Below are positions 1 to 8,706 of a DNA stretch of 64,000 nt, piece by piece. Made by a program: the position numbers and the translations under genes. Every line of letters starts with the position of its first letter. Position 1 is the stretch's first letter. A model generated the notes under the pieces. It saw nothing but the letters and a program-made list of their open reading frames with translations. It was not told the origin of the DNA and ran no database searches. The DNA lies in contig NZ_CACTIA010000005.1 of NCBI RefSeq assembly GCF_902712915.1, positions 2,702,501-2,766,500 on the forward strand, given 5' to 3'. This DNA comes from Acidiphilium sp. C61. GTDB lineage: Bacteria; Pseudomonadota; Alphaproteobacteria; Acetobacterales; Acetobacteraceae.

Positions 1-662
1 GCGTGGCCCTGCTTTCCCGAACTGCGATTGGCGATGTAGCGCACCGGGTCGATCGGCTCATGCGTCGGCCCGCTGGTCACCACCACGTGCCTACCGGCCA
101 GCGTCTGTTCGCCATCGAACCGGGCGACGATCGCCTCCAGGATCGCCGCCGGCTCCGCCAGCCGCCCCGGCCCGAACTCGCCGCAGGCCATCGGCCCCTC
201 CTCGGGCCCGACCACCGAAACCCCGCGCCGAAGCAGCGTCTCCAGATTCGCCACCGTCGCCGGATGCGTCCACATCCGCACGTTCATCGCCGGGGCGACC
301 AGCACCTCCTTGTCGGTCGCGAGCAGCAGCGTGGTAGCCAGGTCATCGGCCATCCCTGCCGCCATCTTCGCGAGCAGATCCGCCGAGGCCGGCGCCACCA
401 CCACGAGATCCGCGCTGCGCGAGAGCTGGATATGCCCCATCTCGCTCTCGCCGGTCAGCGAGAACAGCTCGGTATGCACCCGGTCCTCGCACAGCGCCTG
501 CACCGAAAGCGGGGTGACGAATTTCTCTCCCCCGGCGGTGATCACCGCGCGCACCGCGCCGCCCTCCTTGCGGATCAGCCGGATCAGCTCCAGCGCCTTG
601 TAGGCCGCGATCCCCCCGCCGATGACGATCAGCACAAGCCGCCCGGCAAGGCGTGCGCTCAC
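1..662 (-). CDS. coaBC: Bifunctional phosphopantothenoylcysteine decarboxylase / phosphopantothenate-cysteine ligase, 3' end cut by window
   Basis: CoaBC makes 4'-phosphopantetheine for coenzyme A: the CoaB half joins cysteine to phosphopantothenate and the CoaC half decarboxylates the product. The visible 220 residues are the flavin-dependent CoaC domain (GGGIAAYK near the N-terminus, then VVAPASADLLAKMAAGMADDL and APAMNVRMW) followed by the start of CoaB, recognised by VTSGPTHEPIDPVRYI; the rest lies off the left edge. The start is taken as GTG because it forms a GTGA overlap with the upstream ubiE stop, which suggests translational coupling. An unrelated open frame on the plus strand over this stretch is a shadow. 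Confidence 0.93.
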   Translation of the reverse strand, partial: MSARLAGRLVLIVIGGGIAAYKALELIRLIRKEGGAVRAVITAGGEKFVTPLSVQALCEDRVHTELFSLTGESEMGHIQLSRSADLVVVAPASADLLAKMAAGMADDLATTLLLATDKEVLVAPAMNVRMWTHPATVANLETLLRRGVSVVGPEEGPMACGEFGPGRLAEPAAILEAIVARFDGEQTLAGRHVVVTSGPTHEPIDPVRYIANRSSGKQGH

Positions 663-1408
663 AGCCGCCATCCCGAATGAATCGCCGCGATCCCGCCGCT
701 CAGGTTGCGATAGGCCACCCGTTCGAATCCCGCCCGCCGCATCATCCCCGCCAGCGTCTCCTGGTCGGGGAACATGCGGATGCTCTCGGCGAGATACTGG
801 TAACTCTCGCGGTCCTGCGCCACCCGCGCGCCGATCGCCGGCAGCGCCACGAACGACCATTTCTCGTAAAGCGGCTGCGCCGCCGCCACCTGCAAGCGCG
901 AGAACTCCAGGCAGAAGAACCGCCCGCCCGGCTTCAGCACCCGCCGCGCCTCGGCCAGCACCCGGTCCTTGTCGGTGCAGTTGCGCAGCCCGAACGCGAT
1001 CGACACCCGATCGACGCTGCCATCGCCAACCGGCAGCGCCTCGGCATCCGCCACCGCGAAGGCGATCTCCTCGATCCGCGCCTGCTCCTCCGCCCGTCCG
1101 CGGCCGACGCGCAGCATCGCCTCGTTGATGTCGGTCATCAGCACCGGCCCGCCGCCGGCAGCGAGCCAGCGCAGCGAAATATCCCCGGTCCCGCCAGCAA
1201 GATCGAGCAGGGTGCGGTGCGGCCGCGGGTCCATCATCCCGACGAATTCCCGCTTCCACAGCCGGTGCACGCCGAGCGACATCAGGTCGTTCATGATGTC
1301 GTAGCGCCCGGCGACGCTGTCGAACACCTCCCGCACCTTGTGCCGCTTCTCGCCGCGCGGCACGGTGGAAAACCCGAAATCGACGGTCTCGCTGCTGGTA
1401 TCGGCCAT
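659..1408 (-). CDS. ubiE: Ubiquinone/menaquinone biosynthesis C-methyltransferase
   Basis: UbiE/COQ5 is the SAM-dependent C-methyltransferase of ubiquinone (and menaquinone) synthesis. The 249-residue product has the family signature after the N-terminus ([18 protein letters not shown], about residues 24-41), the SAM-binding [11 protein letters not shown] motif at about 68-78, and the SIAFGLRN block. Length is normal. The ATG lies 28 bp from the divergent mutM start, so the two genes probably share a small divergent promoter region. It overlaps coaBC by four bases downstream. Confidence 0.95.
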   Translation of the reverse strand: MADTSSETVDFGFSTVPRGEKRHKVREVFDSVAGRYDIMNDLMSLGVHRLWKREFVGMMDPRPHRTLLDLAGGTGDISLRWLAAGGGPVLMTDINEAMLRVGRGRAEEQARIEEIAFAVADAEALPVGDGSVDRVSIAFGLRNCTDKDRVLAEARRVLKPGGRFFCLEFSRLQVAAAQPLYEKWSFVALPAIGARVAQDRESYQYLAESIRMFPDQETLAGMMRRAGFERVAYRNLSGGIAAIHSGWRL

Positions 1409-1436
1409 GGGCTCAGGCTATAGCCCCAAACGCACC

Positions 1437-2264
1437 ATGCCGGAACTCCCCGAAGTCGAAACCGTGATGCGCGGCCTCGCCGCGAAGCTCGAAGGCCGCC
1501 GCCTCGCCCGCGTCGTGCTCGCCCGGCCCGACCTGCGCTGGCCGATCCCCGAGGGGTTCGTGCAGTTCCTCTCCGGCGCCCGCATCGAGGGTTTCCGCCG
1601 CCGCGGCAAATACATGTTCATGCGGCTCGACCGCGCTTTGTCGGTGCTGATCCATCTCGGCATGTCCGGCCGGATGACGATCGATTCCGCCCCGCTGCCG
1701 CACCAGCACCTCACCCTCGAAACCGACGATGGCGCCGTGATCGGCTTCGTCGATCCCCGCCGCTTCGGCGCGCTCGATCTCGTCGCGACCGAGGCCGAGG
1801 ATACCCATCGCCTGATCGCCGGCCTCGGCCCCGAACCGCTCGAGGATGCGTTTTCGCCTGCCACCCTCGCGGATGCCCTCGCGGGCAGGAAAACCCCGAT
1901 CAAGGCGGCGCTGCTCGACCAGTCGATCGTCGCAGGCCTCGGCAACATCTATGTGAGCGAGGCGCTGTTCCGCGCCGGCATCCTCCCGCACCGCCTCGCC
2001 GGCACGATCGGGCGGGGCAGGGCAGGGCGCCTCGTGCCGGCGATCAAGGCAACACTTACCGACGCCATCGCCGCCGGCGGCTCATCGCTGCGCGACTATG
2101 TCCAGCCCTCCGGCGAACTCGGCTATTTCCAGCATGCCTGGAAGGTTTACGACCGCGCCGGCAAGCCCTGCGAACGCTGCCCCGGCCCGGACGTCTGTGC
2201 GGGAATCAGCCGCACGGTCCAGTCCGGCCGCGCCACCTATTTCTGCGCCCGCACCCAGAAATAG
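1437..2264 (+). CDS. mutM: Formamidopyrimidine-DNA glycosylase
   Basis: Fpg/MutM excises 8-oxoguanine and formamidopyrimidines. The start is fixed by the [15 protein letters not shown]-terminus, whose Pro2 and Glu3 are the catalytic residues after Met removal; a longer open frame upstream overlaps ubiE and is ignored. The 275-residue protein has the H2TH region ([17 protein letters not shown]) and a C-terminal zinc finger. The finger is unusual: after CERC it has an extra Cys (PGPDVC), and the last pair reads CARTQK, where the family normally has C-x2-C. The fourth zinc ligand is therefore replaced by Thr or supplied elsewhere. Confidence 0.95.
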   Translation: MPELPEVETVMRGLAAKLEGRRLARVVLARPDLRWPIPEGFVQFLSGARIEGFRRRGKYMFMRLDRALSVLIHLGMSGRMTIDSAPLPHQHLTLETDDGAVIGFVDPRRFGALDLVATEAEDTHRLIAGLGPEPLEDAFSPATLADALAGRKTPIKAALLDQSIVAGLGNIYVSEALFRAGILPHRLAGTIGRGRAGRLVPAIKATLTDAIAAGGSSLRDYVQPSGELGYFQHAWKVYDRAGKPCERCPGPDVCAGISRTVQSGRATYFCARTQK

Positions 2265-2292
2265 CCCGCGCCGGGCAACCGCCGGCCCGGCC

Positions 2293-2910
2293 TCAGGCCG
2301 CGTGCGCCGCCGCGACGAAATCCCGGATCAGCGGCACTGATTTCTCCCCCGGCGCGCTTTCCACCCCGGAAGACACATCAACCGCCGCCGCCCCGCTCGC
2401 GCGCACCGCCCCGGCCACGTTCGCCGGCGTCAATCCGCCCGCCAGCAGCCACGGGGCGGGGGCCCGCCAGCCCTGCATCACCGCCCAGTCGAACGCGGTG
2501 GCATTGCCGCCCGGCCGGTCAGCACCCTGCGGCGGCTTCGATTCGATGACGAACCCGTCGAGTCCCTCATCGTCGCGCGGCAGGTCGGCGGTGCTTGAAA
2601 CCCCTACCGCCCGCCACAATCTCGCGCCGAACCGCGCCCGCATCGCCCGGCACTCTTTCGCGCCGGCATAAATCTGCAGCACTTCGAGATCCTGCACCTT
2701 CAGCACCGCCTCGATCGCTTCGGGTGTGGGGGCGACGAACAGCCCCACTCTCGGCACCCGCGCATCGGCGCCGATTGCCTTCAGCGCCTCGATCGTGACG
2801 AATCGCGGCGAGCGGGGAAAGAACACGAACCCGACCCAGTCCGCCCCGGCATCGGTCGCCGCCAGCCAGGTCTCCCGTGTGCGCAGCCCGCAGATCTTCG
2901 CCCGCGCCAT
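2293..2910 (-). CDS. trpF: Phosphoribosylanthranilate isomerase
   Basis: TrpF converts phosphoribosylanthranilate to CdRP in tryptophan synthesis. The 205-residue (beta/alpha)8 protein begins MARAKICGLRT, where the Cys of KICG is the catalytic base, and continues with GADWVGFVFFPRSPR; LLAGGLTPANV and VDVSSGVES near the end are the phosphate-binding blocks. The open frame extends further upstream inside pyrF, but the ATG used here overlaps the pyrF stop (TGATG), giving a coupled pair. trpB and trpA do not follow; the gene is convergent with mutM. Confidence 0.95.
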   Translation of the reverse strand: MARAKICGLRTRETWLAATDAGADWVGFVFFPRSPRFVTIEALKAIGADARVPRVGLFVAPTPEAIEAVLKVQDLEVLQIYAGAKECRAMRARFGARLWRAVGVSSTADLPRDDEGLDGFVIESKPPQGADRPGGNATAFDWAVMQGWRAPAPWLLAGGLTPANVAGAVRASGAAAVDVSSGVESAPGEKSVPLIRDFVAAAHAA

Positions 2911-3614
2911 CAGCCGATCGACGCGGCGATGGAAGCCGCCGCCGCCGCCGGATCGGCGGCCGTGGTGATCGGCCGGCCGACCACGATATAGCTTGCCCCC
3001 GCCGCGATCGCCGCTTCCGGCGTCGCCACCCGCGCCTGGTCGCCATGATCGGCGCCGGCCGGCCGGATTCCCGGCACCACCAGCACCGGATCGGCGCCGA
3101 ACGCGTCGCGCAGGATGGAAATCTCGTTGGCGCTGCACACCAGCCCGTCCGCCCCGGCGGCGAGGGCCAGCCGCGCCAGCCGCAGCACCTGCTGGCGCGG
3201 CCCGCCGGCAACCCCGGTCTCCGCCAGCGCACCGGCCGAAAGGCTCGTCAGCACCGTCACCGCCAGCAATCGCGGCCGCGCCGCTCCTGCCGCTTCCGCG
3301 GCCTCCCGGGCCGCCGCGATCATGGCGCTGCCGCCGGATGCATGCACCGTCAACATCGCCGGGCGCAGCGGCAGCAGCGCGCGCACCGCCCCGGCGACCG
3401 TGTTCGGAATGTCGTGCAGCTTGAGATCGAGAAACACGTCATGCCCCGCTGCGGCCTCCAGCAGCGCTGGCCCGACCGCGCAGAACGCCTCCAGCCCCAG
3501 CTTCACCAGCCCGCAATGCGGCCCGACGGCGCCGATCAGGCGCGTCGCCTCCTCGCGCGAAGGCGTGTCGATCGCGGCGATCAGCCGCCGCGCGCCATCT
3601 CCTGCCGTGCCCAT
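2910..3614 (-). CDS. pyrF: Orotidine 5'-phosphate decarboxylase
   Basis: PyrF decarboxylates OMP to UMP in pyrimidine synthesis. The product has LIAAIDTPS near the N-terminus and the catalytic VFLDLKLHDIPNTV block (Asp/Lys/Asp/Lys tetrad), with LVVPGIRP and SYIVVGRPI phosphate-binding motifs. I use the ATG at 3614 (234 residues); an upstream in-frame Met lies inside the preceding gene and precedes a basic low-complexity stretch. It starts one base after the stop of the LapA-like gene and overlaps trpF downstream. Confidence 0.95.
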   Translation of the reverse strand: MGTAGDGARRLIAAIDTPSREEATRLIGAVGPHCGLVKLGLEAFCAVGPALLEAAAGHDVFLDLKLHDIPNTVAGAVRALLPLRPAMLTVHASGGSAMIAAAREAAEAAGAARPRLLAVTVLTSLSAGALAETGVAGGPRQQVLRLARLALAAGADGLVCSANEISILRDAFGADPVLVVPGIRPAGADHGDQARVATPEAAIAAGASYIVVGRPITTAADPAAAAASIAASIG

Positions 3615-3615
3615 C

Positions 3616-3972
3616 TCAGGCGGCCGGCGGCAGGCTGATCGTCTCGTCCGCTGGTGCTGCTTGTGCCGGCGGCTGCGCCTGCATCGCGGCAAGCTGGCGC
3701 TCGGCCCGCTTCGCCCGGCGCTGCGCCCGCATCCGCCGCGGCAGATGGATCAGCATGCCCAGCAACACGCCGAGCCCGAAGGCGATCAGCACGATCGCGC
3801 CCAGCACCGCCGAGCCGAGCGTGCCGAACGGGAAGAACGCCACGCTCACCGGCACCCGGTTCGACAGGAGGAAAATCACCAGCGCCAGCAATACCAGCGC
3901 CCCGAGACTGAGCCGGATCGTCTTCAGCGGTCTACTCCTCGTCCTCGTCGTCGTCATCGTCCGCGCCATCAT
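3616..3972 (-). CDS. LapA/DUF1049-domain small membrane protein
   Basis: A 118-residue protein with two predicted membrane helices ([16 protein letters not shown] at about 23-38 and a second helix around [17 protein letters not shown]), then a basic segment [19 protein letters not shown] and an Ala/Pro-rich tail. This matches the LapA/DUF1049 family, which in Enterobacteria is involved in assembly of LPS or its regulation; the precise role here is not known. The first ATG lies inside ihfB, overlapping it by about 41 bases; an alternative Met is at 3957. The usual alphaproteobacterial neighbour of this gene is ihfB followed by trpF/pyrF, as here. Confidence 0.75.
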   Translation of the reverse strand: MMARTMTTTRTRSRPLKTIRLSLGALVLLALVIFLLSNRVPVSVAFFPFGTLGSAVLGAIVLIAFGLGVLLGMLIHLPRRMRAQRRAKRAERQLAAMQAQPPAQAAPADETISLPPAA

Positions 3973-4276
3973 CCGCCCCGGCTTCGAGCGGTTTCATGCC
4001 CGCATTGACCATCTCGCGCAATTCGCGCCCGGCGCGGAAGAACGGCACGGTCTTCTCGTCGACCTTCACCGTCTCGCCGGTCCTGGGGTTGCGCCCCGAC
4101 CGCGCCTGCCGCTGCTTGACCGAGAACGCGCCGAAGCCGCGCAGTTCCACCCGTCCGCCGGCGGCAAGCGCTGCGGTCATCTGGTCGAACATGGCGGTTA
4201 CGATGCGTTCGACATCCGCAAGCGTGAGGTGCGGATGATCCGCCGCCAGCGCGGCGATCAGTTCAGATCTGGTCAT
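3932..4276 (-). CDS. ihfB: Integration host factor subunit beta
   Basis: The beta subunit of the DNA-bending heterodimer IHF. The start [11 protein letters not shown] is chosen over a longer frame because it matches the family N-terminus; [28 protein letters not shown] is the beta-arm region with the DNA-intercalating Pro in RNPRTG. The protein is 114 residues, longer than the usual ~95, because of a C-terminal tail that is almost entirely Asp/Glu (about residues 100-114). It overlaps the LapA-like gene. Confidence 0.94.
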   Translation of the reverse strand: MTRSELIAALAADHPHLTLADVERIVTAMFDQMTAALAAGGRVELRGFGAFSVKQRQARSGRNPRTGETVKVDEKTVPFFRAGRELREMVNAGMKPLEAGADDGADDDDDEDEE

Positions 4277-4350
4277 TTGCCCGTCTCCCGTTGCAGCGAC
4301 GGTGCCAGACGCTTCCGGTCCGGTCAATCCGCATTGTATCTACAATATTG

Positions 4351-4378
4351 AAAACGGCTGAGATTTCCGCCTCAGCCG
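4351..4378 (-). terminator. Rho-independent terminator after marC
   Basis: On the minus strand an 8-bp perfect stem CGGCTGAG/CTCAGCCG with an 8-base loop is followed directly by TTTT. The stem overlaps the TGA stop codon of marC, so it ends the mobA-marC transcript before ihfB. Confidence 0.8.
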
Positions 4379-5010
4379 AGATGCAGCGCCGCCTGCGTGC
4401 CCTCGATGATGAACTGCGCGGCCAGCGCCGCCACCAGAATGCCCAGCACCCGGCCGATCACGCTCGCCCCGGTCGTGCCCATCAGCCGCGCCAGCCGCCG
4501 CGCGCCCAGCATCGAGACCAGGGTGGCCACGATCATCGCCGCCAGTGCGAGCGCGTTGGCCAGCACCGCCCCCGGCTGCCCCCCCGCCTTGGCATGCAAC
4601 AGCACCATCGTGGTCATCCCGCCCGGCCCGGCGATCAGCGGAATCGCCAGCGGAAACACGCTGATATCCTCGGTCGACTCGCTCGCCGCACTGCGCTCCT
4701 CGCGGCTCGCCCGCAGCTCGCCCTTCGCTGTCACCATGTCCTTGGCCGAGAGGAACAGCAGCGCGCCGCCGGCGATCTGCAAGGCCGGAATCCCGATCCC
4801 GAGCAGCCGCAGCAGCTTTTCCCCCGCAAGGCCGAACACCAGCAGCACGAGAAAGCTGATCAGCGCCGCCCGTTTCGCGATCGTCCGCCGCTTCGCCGCG
4901 TCGTCATGCGTGGTCAGCGCCGCGAAGATGATCGCGGTGCCGACCGGATCGATGATGACGAACAGCGCCACCACCGCGTAGAGGAAATCGGCGATGAAGG
5001 CGTTCAGCAT
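4372..5010 (-). CDS. marC: MarC family integral membrane protein
   Basis: A 212-residue membrane protein of the MarC/UPF0056 family with about six hydrophobic helices, including VVALFVIIDPVGTAIIFAAL at the N-terminus (the family's conserved DPxG-type element) and LAIPLIAGPGGMTTMV in the middle. Its function is unsettled: the earlier link to multiple antibiotic resistance was withdrawn, and a transport role is only presumed. It starts within the last codons of mobA (ATGCTGA overlap), so the two are cotranscribed. Confidence 0.88.
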   Translation of the reverse strand: MLNAFIADFLYAVVALFVIIDPVGTAIIFAALTTHDDAAKRRTIAKRAALISFLVLLVFGLAGEKLLRLLGIGIPALQIAGGALLFLSAKDMVTAKGELRASREERSAASESTEDISVFPLAIPLIAGPGGMTTMVLLHAKAGGQPGAVLANALALAAMIVATLVSMLGARRLARLMGTTGASVIGRVLGILVAALAAQFIIEGTQAALHLG

Positions 5011-5594
5011 CGCGCTGCCTCCGCCGCGTCGAGATCGGCCGGGGTGTTGATGTTGACGAACGGGTCGCGCTCGTCCGCGAACGCCACCGCGCGCATCCCG
5101 ATCCCTGCCGCGAAACCCGCCACCCGATACGGCCCTGGCCCGTCGAGGAACCGTTCCAGCGCGTCGGCCGCCGCCACCGGCCAGAGTGCGACGAGATGAT
5201 GCGTCCGCCCGAGCGAGGCCGCTACCGCGGGTGCGGCGCCCAGCCGGGCCACGAGGTCGCGCGGGGCGAAGGGCGTGTCCACCGGCAGGCTCAGCAGCGT
5301 CTCGCCGCCCGCGGCCGCCGCCCAGCGCATCCCGGCGAGAACCCCGGCCAGCGGCCCCTTGCCGCGATGCCGCCCGTCGTCCAGCACCTCGATCCCGAAC
5401 CGCGCGAATCGCGCCGCATCGCCCGCCGCGCTCAGTGCGGCGGCGTCGACCTGTCCGGAAAGTGTCGTGATCGCATGATCGAGCATCGTTCGTCCGTGCA
5501 GGATCAACAGCGCCTTGTCTACCCCGCCGAGCCGCCGCCCGGCGCCGCCGGCCAGGATCACCGCCCGCAGATGAGAACCCGATCGATCTGTCAT
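5004..5594 (-). CDS. mobA: Molybdenum cofactor guanylyltransferase
   Basis: MobA attaches GMP to molybdopterin to give the MGD cofactor used by DMSO-reductase family enzymes. The 196-residue product has the nucleotidyltransferase signature AVILAGGAGRRLGGVDKALL close to the N-terminus, then LLSLPVDTPFAPRDL (the metal-binding Asp) and DPFVNINTPADL at the C-terminus. The start at 5594 is chosen because the open frame further upstream is merely the translated tRNA-His gene. Confidence 0.92.
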   Translation of the reverse strand: MTDRSGSHLRAVILAGGAGRRLGGVDKALLILHGRTMLDHAITTLSGQVDAAALSAAGDAARFARFGIEVLDDGRHRGKGPLAGVLAGMRWAAAAGGETLLSLPVDTPFAPRDLVARLGAAPAVAASLGRTHHLVALWPVAAADALERFLDGPGPYRVAGFAAGIGMRAVAFADERDPFVNINTPADLDAAEAARC

Positions 5595-5620
5595 GAGGGA
5601 ATTGCCAAGGGCAAAAAAGA

Positions 5621-5697
5621 TGGGGCGAACGATGGGGCTCGAACCCACGACATCCAAGACCACAACCTGGCGCTCTACCAGCTGAGCTACGTCCGCC
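5621..5697 (-). tRNA. tRNA-His (GTG)
   Basis: Cloverleaf read on the minus strand: acceptor GCGGACG pairing with CGTTCGC, D-arm GCTC/GAGC, anticodon loop TTGTGGT (anticodon GTG), T-arm with GGTTCGAGC. An encoded extra G at position -1 faces the C73 discriminator, the identity element of tRNA-His, and CCA is encoded. A run of six T follows five bases after the CCA end. Confidence 0.95.
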
Positions 5698-5712
5698 AAC
5701 GCACGGAGGTTT

Positions 5713-5744
5713 AGGCCGATCGACGCGGTCTCGTCAATCGGCCT
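5713..5744 (-). terminator. Hairpin after asd
   Basis: An inverted repeat AGGCCGAT/ATCGGCCT with a 16-base loop lies between the asd stop and the tRNA-His gene. It has no long T run, so it is a candidate terminator only. Confidence 0.4.
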
Positions 5745-5754
5745 TCCCGGATAA

Positions 5755-6798
5755 TCAGGCGGCCTTCTTGCCGATCAGCCCGCGCTTGACGATCGTCTCG
5801 GCGATCTGCACGGCGTTCAGTGCCGCCCCCTTGCGCAGATTGTCCGAAACGCACCAGAAGCCGAGCCCGTGCGGCACCGTCGGATCGACCCGCAGCCGCG
5901 AGACATAGACGGCATCCTCGCCCTGGCATTCCAGCGGGGTGACGTAGCCGCCATCCTCGCGCTCGTCGAACAGCGTCACGCCCGGGGCCGCGCGCAGCGC
6001 CGCCCTTGCCGCCTCCAGCGGCGCCGGGTTGGCGAACTCGACATGCACAGCCTCGCCATGGCCGATGAACACCGGCACCCGCACGCAGGTCGCGAACACC
6101 GCGATATCGGGGTCGAGAATCTTGCGGGTCTCGACCGTCATCTTCCACTCTTCCTTGGTCGCCCCGTCCTTCATGAACACGTCGATATGCGGGATCACGT
6201 TGAAGGCGATCGGCTTGGTGAAGACTTCCGGCTTCGTCGCCTCATGGACGTAGGTGGCCTTGGTCGCGCGCTCCAGCTCGTCCATGCCCTCCTTGCCCGC
6301 GCCCGAAACCGACTGGTAGGTCGCGACCGACACGCGGCGGATGCCGAATTTCTCGTGCAGCGGCTTCAGCGCGACCACCATCTGGATGGTCGAGCAGTTC
6401 GGATTGGCGATGATCCGCCGCCAGTCCGGCTTCGCCATGAAGGCTTCCAGCGCGTGGGTGTTCACCTCCGGCACCACCAGCGGCACGTCCGGGTCCATGC
6501 GGAACTGGCTGGTATTGTCGATCACGATGCACCCCGCCTCGGCCGCGCGCGGCGCGTGCACCGCCGAGATCGACGCTCCCGGCGAGAACAGGCCGAAATC
6601 CACCCCGCGGAAATCGAAGGTCTCCAGGTTCTTGACGGTGAGGATCGCCTCGTCGCCAAAGCTCACCTGCTGCCCCGCCGAACGCGGGGAGGCGAGGGCG
6701 ATCACCTCGGAGGCGGGAAAATTCCGTTCCGCAAGCGTCTTGAGCATCTCGCGCCCGACCGCGCCGGTCGCCCCGACAACTGCAACTTTATACGCCAT
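5755..6798 (-). CDS. asd: Aspartate-semialdehyde dehydrogenase
   Basis: Asd reduces beta-aspartyl phosphate to aspartate semialdehyde, the branch point to Lys/DAP, Thr and Met. The 347-residue protein has the NADP-binding VAVVGATGAVG at residues 5-15, SPGASIS, and the active-site Cys135 in IANPNCSTIQ; the His of GHGEAVHVEF follows in the C-terminal half. Length and start are normal. It is a single gene between tRNA-His and the isoaspartyl peptidase gene. Confidence 0.96.
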   Translation of the reverse strand: MAYKVAVVGATGAVGREMLKTLAERNFPASEVIALASPRSAGQQVSFGDEAILTVKNLETFDFRGVDFGLFSPGASISAVHAPRAAEAGCIVIDNTSQFRMDPDVPLVVPEVNTHALEAFMAKPDWRRIIANPNCSTIQMVVALKPLHEKFGIRRVSVATYQSVSGAGKEGMDELERATKATYVHEATKPEVFTKPIAFNVIPHIDVFMKDGATKEEWKMTVETRKILDPDIAVFATCVRVPVFIGHGEAVHVEFANPAPLEAARAALRAAPGVTLFDEREDGGYVTPLECQGEDAVYVSRLRVDPTVPHGLGFWCVSDNLRKGAALNAVQIAETIVKRGLIGKKAA

Positions 6799-6874
6799 CT
6801 GCCTTCATCCTCATCCAATTCTGGTGCACGAGCTAGCGTCCCGCCCGGCAAGGTGCAAGGGAAATGCCCGCACC

Positions 6875-7822
6875 TCACACCGCAACGGCGCGAAATTCCT
6901 CGCGGTGGATCGCCGTCCGCAGCATCCTGTCGCCGCCGATCATGCCGCGATACATGCCCGACGAATTGAACGGCATCACCGGGTCCCCGGCGGCGCCGAG
7001 CGCGATCAGCCCGCCATCGCCGCCGCGCGGCGCAAGCTCGGCGATCACGTCCGCCGCCGCCTTGGCCAGGCTCTCGCCCTTGTAGCGCAGCCGCGCCGCG
7101 ATCTCGGCAGCGGCGGTGTAGCGGATGAACACCTCCCCCGTCCCGGTGCAGCTCACCGCGCAGGTCTCGTCATCGGCGAAGGTGCCGGCGCCGAACACCG
7201 GCGTGTCGCCCACCCGCCCTGTGCGCTTGGCGGTGATCCCGCCGGTCGAGGTCGCCGCCGCGAGATGGCCGTGCGCATCCCGCGCCACCGCCCCCACCGT
7301 GCCGTGCCGGTCGGCGTCCGAGCGCGTGTCCGGCGCGCCCGAGGCCCGGCGCGCCAGCTCCATCTCCAGCGCCGCCCGCCGGTTCGGCGTCTCGAAATAG
7401 GAAGCGGTCTCGAATTCCAGCCCCGCCGCCCGGGCAACCGCCAGCGCGCCGTCGCCGATCATCAGCACATGCGGCGTCGTCTCCATCACCGCCCGCGCCG
7501 CCAGCACCGGGTTCACCGGCCCGCAGATCCCGGCCACCGCCCCGGCCGCGCGATCGGCCCCGCTCATGATCGCGGCGTCCATCTCCAGCGTGCCGGCATC
7601 GGTCAGCACCGCCCCGCGCGCGGCATTGAACAGCGGATCATCCTCCAGCATCACCACCGCCGCCGCCACCGCATCCACCGCCGCGCCGCCCTCGCTCAGC
7701 ACCTCCCAGCCCGCGCGCAGCGCCCGCCGCAGCCCCTCGTGCCGCGCCTCGGCCATTTCCGGCGTCATGTCCGCCGCCCGCATCGTGCCAGCCCCGCCAT
7801 GGATCGCGATCGAGATGCTCAT
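6875..7822 (-). CDS. iaaA: Isoaspartyl peptidase/L-asparaginase (Ntn hydrolase, type 2 asparaginase)
   Basis: A plant-type asparaginase that removes N-terminal isoaspartyl residues and hydrolyses asparagine. The 315-residue precursor has the N-terminal HGGAGT block (residues 8-13) and the autoproteolysis site HGTVGAVARD, where Thr175 becomes the N-terminal nucleophile of the beta chain after cleavage at Gly-Thr. Further family blocks are ATSTGGI and SCTGTGE. No signal peptide is evident. Divergent from the enoyl-CoA hydratase gene, 89 bp away. Confidence 0.9.
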   Translation of the reverse strand: MSISIAIHGGAGTMRAADMTPEMAEARHEGLRRALRAGWEVLSEGGAAVDAVAAAVVMLEDDPLFNAARGAVLTDAGTLEMDAAIMSGADRAAGAVAGICGPVNPVLAARAVMETTPHVLMIGDGALAVARAAGLEFETASYFETPNRRAALEMELARRASGAPDTRSDADRHGTVGAVARDAHGHLAAATSTGGITAKRTGRVGDTPVFGAGTFADDETCAVSCTGTGEVFIRYTAAAEIAARLRYKGESLAKAAADVIAELAPRGGDGGLIALGAAGDPVMPFNSSGMYRGMIGGDRMLRTAIHREEFRAVAV

Positions 7823-7911
7823 TTCGTCTCCTCATTGCCGTAAGCGTCAGTTCTCGCCATACTCGGCGCGCCGGCGCACACTAATCGTCCGGAACGCAGG
7901 GAGGAACAGGA

Positions 7912-8706
7912 ATGGCGGCAGAGCTGATCGTGGAAAGCGTCGGGGCGGTGCGGGTGCTGAAGCTCAACCGGCCCGACCGTCTGAACGCGCTGAACGAGGC
8001 GGTGCACGACGCGCTCGCCGCCGCCTTCGCCGCCATCGAGGCCGACGACTCGGTCCGCGCCGTGCTGCTGACCGGCGAGGGCAGGGGGTTCTGCGCCGGC
8101 GCCGATCTCAACCAGTCCCTCGGCGGCGGCCCGCGCGATCTCGGCGCCTCGATCGACCGGCATTACAACCCGCTGGTCCGCCGCATGCGCGCCCTGCCGA
8201 AGCCGATCGTCGCCGCGGTCAATGGCGTGGCCGCCGGCGCCGGCGCCAATCTCGCCCTCGCGGCGGATATCGTGCTCGCCTGCGAGGCGGCGAATTTCAC
8301 CCAGGCCTTCATCCGCATCGGCCTGATCCCCGATGCCGGCGGCACCCATTTCCTCCCCCGCGCGGTGGGCGATGCCCGCGCCCGCGGCCTTGCCATGCTG
8401 GGCGAGACCATCACCGCCCGCCAGGCCGCCGACTGGGGGCTGATCTGGCGCTGCCTGCCCGACGAGGGCTTCCTCGCCGCCGCCCTCGCGGTCGCGGCCG
8501 ATCTCGCCTCCCGCCCGACCCAGGCGCTCGCCGCGATGAAGGCCGCCTTCAACGCCGCCGGCGCCAACGGGCTCGACGCCCAGCTCGATCTCGAGCGCGA
8601 CTTGCAGCGCCGCATGGGAAGCACGCCGGATTTCGCCGAGGGTGTCACCGCCTTCCGCGAGAAGCGTCCGGCGAAATTTACCGGCGCGCCGCCAGCGCAA
8701 GACTGA
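7912..8706 (+). CDS. Enoyl-CoA hydratase/isomerase family protein (PaaG-like)
   Basis: A 264-residue crotonase-fold protein with an N-terminal LNRPDRLNALN block and the oxyanion-hole segments GRGFCAGADL (about residues 59-68) and NGVAAGAGANLALAADIVLA (about 104-123). The long hydrophobic central region and IRIGLIPDAGGTHFLPR resemble PaaG-type epoxyphenylacetyl-CoA isomerases, but no phenylacetate operon is nearby, so the substrate is unknown. A Shine-Dalgarno-like GGGAGGAACAGG precedes the ATG. The 3' end overlaps the convergent MFS gene by 29 bp. Confidence 0.85.
   Translation: MAAELIVESVGAVRVLKLNRPDRLNALNEAVHDALAAAFAAIEADDSVRAVLLTGEGRGFCAGADLNQSLGGGPRDLGASIDRHYNPLVRRMRALPKPIVAAVNGVAAGAGANLALAADIVLACEAANFTQAFIRIGLIPDAGGTHFLPRAVGDARARGLAMLGETITARQAADWGLIWRCLPDEGFLAAALAVAADLASRPTQALAAMKAAFNAAGANGLDAQLDLERDLQRRMGSTPDFAEGVTAFREKRPAKFTGAPPAQD

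Noticed and set aside
5595..5699. N-terminal extension of mobA by 35 residues
   Set aside because: This stretch is the tRNA-His gene translated in one frame; the real protein begins at the Met just before the nucleotide-binding signature.
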